The notes beneath the pieces were generated by a model. The model saw nothing but the letters and a program-made list of their open reading frames with translations, was not told the origin of the DNA and searched no databases. Made by a program: the position numbers and the translations under genes. DNA of 64,000 nucleotides. It comes from Bombus terrestris. Lineage: Eukaryota; Arthropoda; Insecta; Hymenoptera; Apidae. The stretch is taken from assembly GCF_910591885.1 (NCBI RefSeq), contig NW_025963548.1, positions 5,323,501 to 5,387,500 of the forward strand, written 5' to 3'. Positions 29,030 through 44,316 of the stretch are shown piece after piece (the first letter of the stretch is position 1; each line of letters opens with the position of its first letter).

Positions 29030-29331
29030 TATGAACTATTACAATTATAACGCATAACGTTATATTGCATCACTATAGGACGTACAACGTTATATTGCAT
29101 TACTATATGACGTATAACGTTATGAACTATTACGTTATAACGCATAACGTTATGTTGCAACACTATAGGACGTATAGCGTCATATTCTATTGCGTTATAA
29201 TGTATAACGATATATTGCATCACTATATGACGCATAACGTTATGAACTGTTACGTTATAGCGCATAACGGTATATTGCATCACGCATAGGACGTATAACG
29301 TTACATTTCATCATTATAGGACGATTAACGT
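29030..29331 (+). repeat. N module 3
   Basis: A 302-bp N module with J31 at 29,281. It is preceded by a 27-bp A monomer (attgcactatatgaag, near 29,007) that lost three bases, the only such length seen. Confidence 0.86.
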
Positions 29332-29979
29332 TATATTGCATCACTATAGGACGTATAACGTTATATTGCATTACTATAGGACGTATAGCGTCATATACTA
29401 TTGCGCTATAATGTATAACGGTATATTGCATCACTATATGACGTACAACGTTATGAACTATTTCGTTGTAACGCATAACGTTATATTGCATCACTATAGG
29501 ACGTATAACGTTATATTGCATCACTATAGGACGTATAGCGTCTAATACTATTGCGTTATAATGTATAACGGTATATTGCATCACTATATGACGTATAACG
29601 TTATGAACAATTACGTTATAACGCATAACGTTATATTGCCTCACTATATGACGTATAACTTGTTGTTCTATTACGTAATAACGTATAACGTTATAGTGCA
29701 TCACTATAGGACGTATAACGTTATATTGCATCACTATATCAAGTATACCGTTATGAACTACTACATTATAACGTATAACGTTATATTGCATCACCATGTG
29801 ACGTATAACGTTTTCTACCATTACGTAATAAGGTATAACGTTATATTGCATCACTATAGGACGTATAACGTTATATTGCATTACTATATGACGTATAACG
29901 TTATGAACTATTACGTTATAACGCATAACGTTATGTTGCAACACTATAGGACGTATAACGTTATATCGCATCACTATAT

Positions 29980-31575
29980 GAAGTATACCGTTATGAACTA
30001 TTACATTATACCGTATAACGTTATATTGCATCACCGTGTGACATATAACGTTTTGTACTATTACATAGTAACGTATAACGTTATATTGCATCACTATAGG
30101 ACGTATAACGTTATATTGCATTACTATATGACGTATAACGTTATGAACTATTACGTTAAAACGCATAACGTTATATTGCATCACTATATGAAGTATAACG
30201 TTTTGTACTATTACGTAATAAGGTATAACGTTATATTGCATCACTGTAGGACGTATATCGTTATATTGCATCACTATAGGTCGTATAGCGTCTAATACTA
30301 TTGCGTTATAATGTATAACGGTATATTGCATCACTATATGACGTACAACGTTATGAACTATTACGTTGTAACGCATAACGTTATATTGCATCACTATAGG
30401 ACGTATATAGTTATATTGCATCACTATAGGACGTATATAGTTATATTGCATCACTATAGGACGTATATCGTTATATTGCATCACTATATGACGCATATCG
30501 TTATGAACTATTACGTAATAACGCATAACGTTATATTGCATTACTATATGACGTATAACGTTATGAACTATTACGTTGTAACGCATAACGTTATATTGCA
30601 TTACTATATGACGCATAACGTTATGAACTATTACGTTATAACGCATAACGGTATATTGCATCACGCATAGGACGTATAACGTTACATTGCATCATTATAG
30701 GACGTTTAAAGTTATATTGCATCACTAAAGGACTTATAACGTTATATTGCATCACTATAGGACGTATAGCGTCATATACTATTGCGCTATAATGTATAAC
30801 GGTATATTGCATCACTATATGACGTACAACGTTATGAACTATTACGTTGTAACGCGTGACGTTATATTGCATCACTATAGGACGTGTAACGTTATATTGC
30901 ATCACTATAGGACGTATAGCGTCTAATGCTATTGCGTTATAATGTATAACGGTATATTGCATCACTATATGACGTATAACGTTATATGGTACTACGTTAT
31001 AACGCATAACGTTATATTGTATTACTATATGACGTATAACGTTATGAACTATTACGTTATAACGCATAACGTTATGTTGCCTCACTATATGACGTATAAC
31101 GTGTTGTTCTATTACGTAATAACGTATAACGTTATAGTGCATCACTATAGGACGTATAACGTTATATTGCATCACTATATCAAGTATAGCGTTATGAACT
31201 ACTGCATTATAACGTATAAAGTTATATTGCATCACCATGTGACGTATAACGTTTTCTACCATTACGTAATAAGGTATAACGTTATATTGCATCACTATAG
31301 GACGTATAACGTTATATTGCATTACTACATGACGTATAACGTTATGACCTATTACGTTATAACGCATAACGTTATGTTGCAACACTATAGGACGTATAGC
31401 GTCATATTCTATTGCGTTATAACGTATAACGGTATATTCCATCACCATATGACGCATAACGTTATGAACTATTACGTTATAACGCATAACGGTATATTGC
31501 ATCACGCATAGGACGTATAACGTTATATTGCATCACTATAGGACGTATAGCGTCATATACTATTGCGCTATAATG
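29980..31575 (+). repeat. 3,094-bp HOR, copy 1 (copy at 33,074-34,669)
   Basis: 1,596 bp match 33,074-34,669 at a constant offset of 3,094 bp, with J31 at 30,662/33,756 and 31,503/34,597. Differences are few; one is ataacgcat near 30,520 against ataaccctt near 33,614. Confidence 0.9.
30382..30501 (+). repeat. Tatatag triplet of A monomers (5 copies in window)
   Basis: Two A monomers ending tatatagt and one ending tatatcgt are followed by an A with gcatatcgt. The same 120-bp cluster lies at 33,476-33,595, 35,637-35,756, 38,100-38,219 and 39,151-39,270, and nowhere outside 30-40 kb. It marks this domain. Confidence 0.88.
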
Positions 31576-32259
31576 TATAACGGTATATTGCATCACTATA
31601 TGACGTACAACGTTATGAAATATTACGTTGTAACGCATAACGTTATACTGCATCACTATAGGACGTATAACGTTATATTGCATCACTATAGGACGTATAG
31701 CGTCATATACTATTGCGCTATAATGTATAACTGTATATTGCATCACTATATGACGTACGACGTTATGAACTATTACGTTGTAACGTATAACGTTATATTG
31801 CATCACTATAGGACGTATAACATTATATTGCATCACTATAGGACGTATAACGTTATATTGCATCACTATAGGACGTGTAATGTTATATTGCATCACTATT
31901 TGACGTATAACGTTTTGTACTATTACGTAATAACGTATAGCGTTACATTGCATCACTATAGGACGTATAACGTTATATTGCATCACTATAAGAAGTATAC
32001 CGTTATGAACTACTACATCATAACGTATAACGTTATATTGCATCACCATGTGACGTATAAAGTTTTGTACTATTACGTAATATCGTATAACGTTATATTG
32101 CATCACTATAGGACGTATAACGTTATATTGCATCACTACATGAAGTATACCGTTATGAACTATTACATTATACCGTATAACGTTATATTGCATCACCATG
32201 TGACGTATAACGTTTTGTACTATTACATAGTAACGTATAACGTTATATTGCATCACTAT
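31163..32259 (+). repeat. Second copy of the 27,112-28,208 block
   Basis: J31 is at 31,503. The block overlaps the end of the 3,094-bp HOR, so the two duplications were superimposed. Confidence 0.88.
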
Positions 32260-33073
32260 AGGACGTATAACGTTATATTGCATCACTACATGAAGTATAA
32301 CGTTATGAACTATTACGTTATAACGCATAACGTTATGTTGCAACACTATAGGACGTATAGCGTCATATTCTATTGCGTTATAACGTATAACGGTATATTT
32401 CATCACCATATAACGCATAACGTTATGAACTATTACGTTATAACGCATAACGGTATATTGCATCACGCATAGGACGTATAACGTTATATTGCATCACTAT
32501 AGGACGTATAGCGTCATATACTATTGCGCTATAATGTATAACGGTATATTGCATCACTATATGACGTACAACGTTATGAAATATTACGTTGTAACGCATA
32601 ACGTTATACTGCATCACTATAGAACGTATAACGTTATATTGCATTACTATAGGACGTATAGCGTCTAATACTATTGCGTTATAATGTATAACGGTATATT
32701 GCATCACTATATGACGTATAACGTTATGAACTATTACGTTCTAACGCATAACGGTATATTGCATCACGCATAGGACGTATAACGTTACATTGCATCACTA
32801 TAGGACGTGTAATGTTATATTGCATCACTACTTGACGTATAACGTTTTGTACTATTACGTAATAACGTATAGCGTTACATTGCATCACTATAGGACGTAT
32901 AGCGTTATATCGCATCACTATATGAAGTATACCGTTATGAACTATTACATTATAACGTATAACGTTATATTGCATCACCATGTGACGTATAAAGTTTTGT
33001 ACTATTACGTAATATCGTATAACGTTATATTGCATCACTATAGGACGTATAACGTTATATTGCATCACTACAT
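32260..33073 (+). repeat. Satellite between 3.1-kb HOR copies
   Basis: Holds J31 at 32,464 and 32,765 and a short L-like module with cacttgacg-type opening (actacttgacg near 32,827). No other sequence is present. Confidence 0.85.
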
Positions 33074-34669
33074 GAAGTATACCGTTATGAACTATTACAT
33101 TATACCGTATAACGTTATATTGCATCACCATGTGACATATAACGTTTTGTACTATTACATAGTAACGTATAACGTTATATTGCATCACTATAGGACGTAT
33201 AACGTTATATTGCATTACTATATGACGTATAACGTTATGAACTATTACGTTAAAACGCATAACGTTATATTGCATCACTATATGAAGTATAACGTTTTGT
33301 ACTATTACGTAATAAGGTATAACGTTATATTGCATCACTGTAGGACGTATATCGTTATATTGCATCACTATAGGTCGTATAGCGTCTAATACTATTGCGT
33401 TATAATGTATAACGGTATATTGCATCACTATATGACGTACAACGTTATGAACTATTACGTTGTAACGCATAACGTTATATTGCATCACTATAGGACGTAT
33501 ATAGTTATATTGCATCACTATAGGACGTATATAGTTATATTGCATCACTATAGGACGTATATCGTTATATTGCATCACTATATGACGCATATCGTTATGA
33601 ACTATTACGTAATAACCCTTAACGTTATATTGCATTACTATATGACGTATAACGTTATGAACTATTACGTTGTAACGCATAACGTTATATTGCATTACTA
33701 TATGACGCATAACGTTATGAACTATTACGTTATAACGCATAACGGTATATTGCATCACGCATAGGACGTATAACGTTACATTGCATCATTATAGGACGTT
33801 TAAAGTTATATTGCATCACTAAAGGACTTATAACGTTATATTGCATCACTATAGGACGTATAGCGTCATATACTATTGCGCTATAATGTATAACGGTATA
33901 TTGCATCACTATATGACGTACAACGTTATGAACTATTACGTTGTAACGCGTGACGTTATATTGCATCACTATAGGACGTGTAACGTTATATTGCATCACT
34001 ATAGAACGTATAGCGTCTAATACTATTGCGTTATAATGTATAACTGTATATTGCATCACTATATGACGTATAACGTTATATGGTACTACGTTATAACGCA
34101 TAACGTTATATTGTATTACTATATGACGTATAACGTTATGAACTATTACGTTATAACGCATAACGTTATGTTGCCTCACTATATGACGTATAACGTGTTG
34201 TTCTATTACGTAATAACGTATAACGTTATAGTGCATCACTATAGGACGTATAACGTTATATTGCATCACTATATCAAGTATAGCGTTATGAACTACTACA
34301 TTATAACGTATAAAGTTATATTGCATCACCATGTGACGTATAACGTTTTCTACCATTACGTAATAAGGTATAACGTTATATTGCATCACTATAGGACGTA
34401 TAACGTTATATTGCATTACTACATGACGTATAACGTTATGACCTATTACGTTATAACGCATAACGTTATGTTGCAACACTATAGGACGTATAGCGTCATA
34501 TTCTATTGCGTTATAACGTATAACGGTATATTCCATCACCATATGACGCATAACGTTATGAACTATTACGTTATAACGCATAACGGTATATTGCATCACG
34601 CATAGGACGTATAACGTTATATTGCATCACTATAGGACGTATAGCGTCATATACTATTGCGCTATAATG
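33074..34669 (+). repeat. 3,094-bp HOR, copy 2
   Basis: It continues into a third copy of the 27.1-kb block from which about 150 bp (five monomers) has been removed: the two C-class units are merged, giving taactgtatattg at 34,675. Confidence 0.9.
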
Positions 34670-34769
34670 TATAACTGTATATTGCATCACTATATGACGT
34701 ACGACGTTATGAACTATTACGTTGTAACGTATAACGTTATATTGCATCACTATAGGACGTATAACATTA

Positions 34770-37396
34770 TATTGCATCACTATAGGACGTATAACGTTAT
34801 ATTGCATCACTATAGGACGTGTAATGTTATCTTGCATCACTATTTGACGTATAACGTTTTGTACTATTACGTAATAACGTATAGCGTTACATTGCATCAC
34901 TATAGGACGTATAACGTTATATTGCATCACTATATGATGTATACCGTTATGAACTACTACATTATAACGTATAACGTTATATTGCATCACCATGTGACGT
35001 ATAAAGTTTTGTACTATTACGTAATATCGTATAACGTTATATTGCATCACTATAGGACGTATAACGTTATATTGCATCACTACATGAAGTATACCGTTAT
35101 GAACTATTACATTATACCGTATAACGTTATATTGCATCACCATGTGACGTATAACGTTTTGTACTATTACATAGTAACGTATAACGTTATATTGCATCAC
35201 TATATGACGTATAACGTTATATTGCATCACTATATGACGTATAACGTTATATGCTATACGTTATAACGTATAACGTTATATTGCATTACTATATGACGAA
35301 TAACGTTATGAACTATTACGTTATAACGCATAACGTTATATTGCCTCACCATATGACGTATAACGTTATGATCTATGACGTTATAACACCTAACTTTATA
35401 GTGTATCACTATAGGACGTATAACGTCATATTGCATCACTATATGACGTATAACGTTTTGTACTATTACGTAATAAGGTATAACGTTATATTGCATCACT
35501 ATAGGACGTATATCGTTATATTTCATCACTATAGGACGTATAGCGTCTAATACTATTGCGTTATAATGTATAACGGTATATTGCGTCACTATATGACGTA
35601 CAACGTTATGAACTATTACGTTGTAAGGCATAACGTTATATTGCATCACTATAGGACGTATATAGTTATATTGCATCACTATAGGACCTATATAGTTATA
35701 TTGCATCACTATAGGACGTATATCGTTATATTGCATCACTATATGACGCATATCGTTATGAACTATTACGTTATAACGCATAACGGTATATTGCATCACG
35801 CATAGGACGTATAACGTTACATTGCATCATTATAGGACGTTTAACGTTATATTGCATCACTATAGGACGTATAACGTTATATTGCATTACTATATGACGT
35901 ATAACGTTACGAACTATTACGTTATAACGCATAACGTTATGTTGCAACACTATAGGACGTATAGCGTCATATTCTATTGCGTTATAATGTATAACGGTAT
36001 ATTCCATCACTATATGACGCATAACGTTATGAACCATTACGTTATAACGCATGACGTTATATTGTATCACTATAGGACGTATAACGTTATATTGCATTAC
36101 TATATGACGTATAACGTTATGAACTATTACGTTATAACGTATAACGCTATATTGCATCACCATGTGACGTATAAGGTTTTGTACTATTACGTAATAAGGT
36201 ATAACGTTATATTGCATCACTATAGGACGTATAGCGTCTAATACTATTGCGTTATAATGTATAACGGTATATTGCGTCACTATATGACGTACAACGTTAT
36301 GAACTATTACGTTATAACGCATAACGGTATATTGCATCACGCATAGGAAGTATAACGTTATATTGCATCACTATAGGACGCATAACGTTATATTGCATCA
36401 CTATAGGACGTATATCGTTATATTGCATCACTATATGACGCATATCGTTATGAACTATTACGTTATAACGCATAACGGTATATTGCATCGCTATATGACA
36501 TATAAGGTTTTGTACTATTACGTAATAAGGTATAACGTTATATTGCATCACTATAGGACGTATAACGTTATATTGCATTACTATATGACGTATAACGTTA
36601 TGAACTATTACGTTATAACGCATAACGGTATATTGCATCACGAATAGGACGTATAACGTTACATTGCATCACTATAGGACGTTTAACGTTATATTGCATC
36701 ACTATATTACGTATAACGTTATATTGCATCACTATAGGACGTATAGCGTCATAGACAATTGCGCTATAATGTATAACGGTATATTGCATCACCATGTGAC
36801 ATATAAAGTTTTGTACTATTACGTGATATCGTATAACGCTATATGGCATCACTATAGGACGTATAACGTTATATTGCATCACTATATCAAGTATACCGTT
36901 ATGAACTACTACATTATAACGTATAACGTTATATTGTATCACCATGTGACGTATAACGTTTTGTACCATTACGTAATAAGGTATAACGTTATATTGCATC
37001 ACTATAGGACGTATAGCGTCATATTCTATTGCGTTATAATGTATAACGGTATATTCCATCACTATATGACGCATAACGTTATGAACTATTACGTTATAAC
37101 GCATAACGGTATATTGCATCACGCATAGGAAGTATAACGTTATATTGCATCACTATAGGACGCATAACGTTATATTGCATCACTATAGGACGTATAACGT
37201 TCTATTGCATTACTATATGACGTATAACGTTATAACCTATTGTGTTATAATGTATAACGGTATATTGCACCACTATATGACATACAACGTTATGAACTAT
37301 TACATTGTAACGCATAACGTTATATTGCATTACCATATGACGTATAACGTTATGAATTATTACGTTATAACGCATAACGTTATATTGCATCACTAT
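34770..37396 (+). repeat. 2.6-kb HOR, copy 1 (copy at 38,283-40,579)
   Basis: This block has J31 at 35,797, 36,338, 36,639 and 37,120, U29 at 35,251, D and the tatatag triplet. The downstream copy sits at offset 3,513, falling to 3,183 after loss of 330 bp (11 monomers) between the 35,797 and 36,639 J31 sites. A J31 variant, cacgaatagg, is private to 36,639. Confidence 0.88.
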
Positions 37397-38282
37397 ATGA
37401 CGTATAAGGTTTTGTACTATTACGTAATAAGGTATAACGTTATATTGCATCACTATAGGACGCATAACGTTATATTGCATCACTATAGGACGTATAACGT
37501 TATATTGCATTACTATATGACGTATAACGTTATAACCTATTGTGTTATAATGTATAACGGTATATTGCACCACTATATGACATACAACGTTATGAACTAT
37601 TACATTGTAACGCATAACGTTATATTGCATTACTATATGACGTTTAACGTTATGAACTATTACATTATAACGCATAACGTTATATTGCATCACTATAGGG
37701 CGTATATCGTTATATTGCATCACAATAGGACGTATAACGTCATATTGCATCACTATATGACGTATAACGTTATATGCTATACGTTATAACGTATAACGTT
37801 ATATTGCATTACTATATGACGTATAACGTTATGATCTATGACGTTATAACACCTAACGTTATATTGCATCACTATAGGACGTATAACGTCATATTGCATC
37901 ACTATATGACGTATAACGTTTTGTACTATTACGTAATAAGGTATAACGTTATATTGCATCACTATAGGACGTATATCGTTATATTTCATCACTATAGGAC
38001 GTATAGCGTCTAATACTATTGCGTTATAATGTATAACGGTATATTGCGTCACTATATGACGTACAACGTTATGAACTATTACGTTGTAAGGCATAACGTT
38101 ATATTGCATCACTATAGGACGTATATAGTTATATTGCATCACTATAGGACCTATATAGTTATATTGCATCACTATAGGACGTATATCGTTATATTGCATC
38201 ACTATATGACGCATATCGTTATGAACTATTACGTTATAACGCATAACGGTATATTGCATCACGCATAGGACGTATAACGTTA
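37397..38282 (+). repeat. Satellite segment repeating part of the 2.6-kb HOR
   Basis: U29 (37,774), D, the tatatag triplet (38,100-38,219) and J31 (38,260) repeat the 35.4-35.8 kb section at offset 2,463. Bases 37,441-37,640 also repeat 37,141-37,340 at 300 bp (ten monomers). Confidence 0.86.
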
Positions 38283-40579
38283 CATTGCATCACTATAGGA
38301 CGTATAACGTTATATTGCATCACTATTGGACGTGTAATGTTATATTGCATCACTATTTGACGTATAACGTTTTGTACTATTACGTAATAACGTATAGCGT
38401 TACATTGCATCACTATAGGACGTATAACGTTATATTGCATCACTATATGATGTATACCGTTATGAACTACTACATTATAACGTATAACGCTATATTGCAT
38501 CACCATGTGACGTATAAAGTTTTGTACTATTACGTAATATCGTATAACGTTATATTGCATCACTATAGGACGTATAACGTTATATTGCATCACTACATGA
38601 AGTATACCGTTATGAACTATTACATTATACCGCATAACGTTATATTGCATCACCATGTGACGTATAACGTTTTGTACTATTACATAGTAACGTATAACGT
38701 TATATTGCATCACTATAGGACGTATAACGTTATATTGCATCACTATATGACGTACAACGTTATATGCTATACGTTATAACGTATAACGTTATATTGCATT
38801 ACTATATGACGAATAACGTTATAAACTATTACGTTATAACGCATAACGTTATATTGCCTCACCATATGACGTATAACGTTATGATCTATGACGTTATAAC
38901 ACCTAACGTTATATTGTATCACTATAGGACGTATAACGTCATATTGCATCACTATATGACGTATAACGTTTTGTACTATTACGTAATAAGGTATAACGTT
39001 ATATTGCATCACTATAGGACGTATATCGTTATATTGCATCACTATAGGACGTATAGCGTCTAATACTATAGCGTTATAATGTATAACGGTATATTGCGTC
39101 ACGCATAGGACGTACAACGTTATGAACTATTACGTTGTAAGGCATAACGTTATATTGCATCACTATAGGACATATATAGTTATATTGCATCACTATAGGA
39201 CGTATATAGTTATATTGCATCACTATAGGACGTATATCGTTATATTGCATCACTATATGACGCATATCGTTATGAACTATTACGTTATAACGCATAACGG
39301 TATATTGCATCACGCATAGGACGTATAACGTTACATTGCATCATTATAGGACGTTTAACGTTATATTGCATCACTATAGGACGTATAACGTTATATTGCA
39401 TTACTATATGACGTATAACGTTACGAACTATTACGTTATAACGCATAACGTTATGTTGCAACACTATAGGACGTATAGCGTCATATTCTATTGCGTTATA
39501 ATGTATAACGGTATATTCCATCACTATATGACGCATAACGTTATGAACCATTACGTTATAACGCATAACGTTATATTGTATCACTATAGGACGTATAACA
39601 TTATATTGCATTACTATATGACGTATAACGTTATGAACTATTACGTTATAACGCATAACGTTATATTGCATCACTATATGACGTATAAGGTTTTGTACTA
39701 TTACGTAATAAGGTATAACGTTATATTGCATCACTATAGGACGTATAACGTTATATTGCATTACTATATGACGTATAACGTTATGAACTATTACGTTATA
39801 ACGCATAACGGTATATTGCATCACGCATAGGACGTATAACGTTACATTGCATCACTATAGGACGTTTAACGTTATATTGCATCACTATATTACGTATAAC
39901 GTTATATTGCATCACTATAGGACGTATAGCGTCATAGACTACTGCGCTATAATGTATAACGGTATATTGCATCACCATGTGACATATAAAGTTTTGTACT
40001 ATTACGTGATATCGTATAACGCTATATGGCATCACTATAGGACGTATAACGTTATATTGCATCACTATATCAAGTATACCGTTATGAACTACTACATTAT
40101 AACGTATAACGTTATATTGTATCACCATGTGACGTATAACGTTTTGTACCATTACGTAATAAGGTATAACGTTATATTGCATCACTATAGGACGTATAGC
40201 GTCATATTCTATTGCGTTATAATGTATAACGGTATATTCCATCACTATATGACGCATAACGTTATGAACTATTACGTTATAACGCATAACGGTATATTGC
40301 ATCACGCATAGGAAGTATAACGTTATATTGCATCACTATAGGACGCATAACGTTATATTGCATCACAATAGGACGTATAACGTTATATTGCATTACTATA
40401 TGACGTATAACGTTATAACCTATTGTGTTATAATGTATAACGGTATATTGCACCACTATATGACATACAACGTTATGAACTATTACATTGTAACGCATAA
40501 CGTTATATTGCATTACCATATGACGTATAACGTTATGAATTATTACGTTATAACGCATAACGTTATATTGCATCACTAT
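38283..40579 (+). repeat. 2.6-kb HOR, copy 2 (330 bp shorter)
   Basis: It carries J31 at 39,100, 39,311, 39,822 and 40,303 and U29 at 38,764. The J31 at 39,100 is unusual: it directly follows a C monomer and reads gcgtcacgcatagg. Confidence 0.88.
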
Positions 40580-41132
40580 AGGACGTATAGCGTCATATAC
40601 TATTGCGCTATAATGTATAACTGTATATTGCATCACTATATGACGTACAACGTTATGAACTATTGCGTTGTAACGCATGACGTTATATTGCATCACTATA
40701 GGACGTGTAACATTATATTGCATCACTATATGACGTATAACGTTATATGCTATACGTTATAACGTATAACGTTATATTGCATTACTATATGACGTATAAC
40801 GTTATGATCTATGACGTTATAACACCTAACGTTATATTGCATCACTATAGGATGTATAACGTCATATTGCATCACTATATGACGTATAACGTTTTGTACT
40901 ATTACGTAATAACGAATAACGTTATATTGCATCACTATAGGACGTATAACGTTATATGCTATTACGTTATAACGTATAACGTTATATTGCATCACTATAG
41001 GACATATAATGTTATATTGCATCACTATAGGACGTATAGCGTCATATACTATTGCGCTATAATGTATAACTGTATATTGCATCACTATATGACGTACAAC
41101 GTTATGAACTATTACGTTGTAACGCATAACGG

Positions 41133-42590
41133 TATATTGCATCACGCATAGGAAGTATAACGTTATGTTGCATCACTATAGGACGTATAACGTTATATTG
41201 CATCACTATAGGACGTATAACGTTATATTGCATCACTATAGGACGTGTAATGTTATATTGCATCACTATTTGACGTTTAACGTCTTGTACTATTACGTAA
41301 TAACGTATAGCGTTACATTGCATCACTATAGGACGTATAACGTTATATTGCATCACTATATGACGTATAGCGTTATGAACTACTACATTATAACGTATAA
41401 CGTTATATTGCACCACCATGTGACATATAAAGTTTTGTACTATTACGTGATATCGTATAACGCTATATGGCATCACTATAGGACATATAACGTTATATTG
41501 CATCACTATATCAAGTATACCGTTATGAAGTACTACATTATAACGTATAACGTTATATTGTATCACCATGTGACGTATAACGTTTTGTACCATTACGTAA
41601 TAAGGTATAACGTTATATTGCATCACTATAGGACGTATAGCGTCAAATTCTATTGTGTTATAATGTATAACGGTATATTCCATCACTATATGACGCATAA
41701 CGTTATGAACTATTACGTTATAACGCATAACGGTATATTGCATCACGCATAGGAAGTATAACGTTATATTGCATCACTATAGGACGCATAACGTTATATT
41801 GCATCACTATAGGACGTATAACGTTATATTGCATCACTATAGGACGCATAACGTTATATTGCATCACTATAGGACGTATAACGTTATATTGCATTACTAT
41901 ATGACGTATAACGTTATAAACTATTGTGTTATAATGTATAACGGTATAGTGCACCACTATATGACATACAACGTTATGAACTATTACATTGTAACGCATA
42001 ACGTTATATTGCATTACCATATGACGTATAACGTTATGAATTATTACGTTATAACGCATAACGTTATATTGCATCACTATATGACGTATAACGTTTTGTA
42101 CTATTACGTAATAAGGTATAACGTTATATTGCATTACTATATGACGTTTAACGTTATGAACTATTACATTATAACGCATAACGTTATATTGCATCACTAT
42201 AGGGCGTATATCGTTATATTGCACCACTATATGAAGTATACCGTTATGAAATATTACATTATGACGTATAACGTTATATTGCATCACCACGTGACGTATA
42301 ACGATATATTGCATCACTATAGGACGTATAACGTTAGATTGCATCAGTATATGACGTATAACGTTATATGCTACTACGTTATAACGTTTAACGTTATATT
42401 GCATTACTATATGACGTATAACGTTAGGATCTATGACGTTATAACACCTAACGTTATATTGCATCACCATGTGACGTATAACGTTATATTGCATCACTAT
42501 AGGACGTACCACGTTATATTGCATCACTATATGACGTATAACGTTATATGCTACTACGTTATAACGTATAACGTTATATTGCATTACTAT
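41133..42590 (+). repeat. Duplicated block (copy at 45,396-46,733)
   Basis: The offset is 4,263 up to about 41.76 kb and 4,143 after it. This copy has four extra A monomers (two ggacgcataacg/ggacgtataacg dimers) after J31 at 41,744. A private form is taggatctatg near 42,425. A further 31-bp B with attagtgttataacg lies near 42,672. Confidence 0.86.
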
Positions 42591-43179
42591 ATGACGTATG
42601 ACGTCATGAAATATTACGTTATAACGCATAACGTTATATTGTATTACTATATGCCGTATAACATTATGAACTATTAGTGTTATAACGCATAACGTCATAT
42701 TGCATCACTATATGTCGTATAACGTTTTGCACTATTACGTAATAACGTATAACGTCATATTGCATCACTATAGGACGTATAGCGGTATATTGCATCACTA
42801 TATGAAGTATACCGTTATGAACTATTACGTTATAACGTATAACGTTATATTGCACCACTATATGAAGTATTCCGTTATGAACTATTACAATAATAACGTA
42901 TAACGTTATATTGCCTCACTATAGGACGTATAGCGTCATATACTATTGCGTTATAATGTATAACGTTATATTGCATCACTATATGACGTATAACGTGTTG
43001 TTCTATTACGTAATAACGTATAACGTTATATTGCATCACTATCGACATATAACGTTATATTGCATCACTATATCAAGTATACCGTTATGAACTACTACAT
43101 TATAACGTATAACGTTATATTGCATCACCATGTGACGTATAACGTTTTGTACCATTACGTAATAAGGTATAACGTTATA

Positions 43180-44307
43180 TTGCATCACTATAGGACGTAT
43201 AACGTTATATTGCATTACTATATGACGCATAACGTTATGAACTATTACGTTACACCGCATAACGTTATGTTGCAACACTAATGGACGTATAGCGTCATAT
43301 TCTATTGCGTTATAATGTATAACGGTATATTCCATCACTATATGACGCATAACGTTATGAACTATTACGTTATAAAGCATAACGTTATATTGCATCACTA
43401 TAGGACGTATAACGTTATATTGCATCACTATAGGACGTATAGCGTCTAATACTATTGCGTTATAATGTATACCGTTATATTGCATCACTATATGACGTAT
43501 AACGTTATGAACTATTACGTTATAACGCATAACGTTATATTGCATCACTATAGGACGTATAACGTTATATTGCATTACTATATGACGTATAACGTTATGA
43601 ACTATTACGTTAAAACGCATAACGTTATATTGCATCACTATATGACGTATAACGTTTTGTACTATTACGTAATAAGGTATAACGTTATATTGCATCACTA
43701 TAGGACGTATATCGTTATATTGCATCACTATAGGACGTATAGCGTCTAATACTATTGCGTTATAATGTATAACGGTATATTGCATCACTATAAGACGTAT
43801 AACGTTTTGTACCATTACGTAATAAGGTATAACGTTATATTGCATCACTGTAGGACGTATAACGTTATATTGCATCACTATAGGACGTATAACGTTACGA
43901 ACTATTTCGTTATAACGCATAACGTTATGTTGCAACACCATAGGACGTATAGCGTCATATTCTATTGCGTTATAACGTATGACGGTATATTCCATCACCA
44001 TATGACGCATCACGTTATGAACTATTACGTTATAACGCATAACGGTATATTGCATCACTATATGACGTACAACGTTATGAAATATTACGTTGTAACGCAT
44101 AACGTTATACTGCATCACTATAGGACGTATAGCGTTATATTGCATCACTATAGGACGTATAGCGTCTAATACTATTGCGTTATAATGTATAACGGTATAT
44201 TGCATCACTATATGACGTATAACGTTATGAACTATTACGTTATAACGCATAACGGTATATTGCATCACGCATAGAACGTATAACGTTACATTGCATCACT
44301 ATAGGAC
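43180..44307 (+). repeat. Duplicated block (copy at 54,891-56,018)
   Basis: 1,128 bp recur at a constant offset of 11,711, the longest spacing seen. Shared markers are acactaatgg (43,275/54,986), the caccatagg A and J31 (44,266/55,977). Confidence 0.87.
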
Positions 44308-44316
44308 GTGTAATGT

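Larger units (their letters stand above)
1544..33829 (+). repeat. J31-linked cactaaaggactt monomer, 6 sites
   Basis: An A monomer with cactaaaggactt starts this motif at 1544, 10083, 17297, 27092, 30723 and 33817. Each lies exactly 61 bp after the J31 decamer. The intervening A carries cattatagg. The fixed spacing shows one ancestral J31-led module spread to six places in the first 34 kb. Confidence 0.9.
10705..40776 (+). repeat. U29: 29-bp gctatacg monomer, 6 sites
   Basis: This shortened form of the tatatgctactacg B monomer lacks one base (atgctatacg). The motif starts at 10707, 11037, 35251, 37774, 38764 and 40747. Two copies lie 330 bp apart near 11 kb and four lie between 35 and 41 kb. 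It is absent from the rest of the window, so it marks two local amplification domains. Confidence 0.88.

Noticed and set aside
29000..29030. 27-bp monomer as a possible insertion or excision footprint
   Set aside because: Loss of three bases within tgcaccactat-type sequence is explained by a simple small deletion; no target-site duplication is visible.
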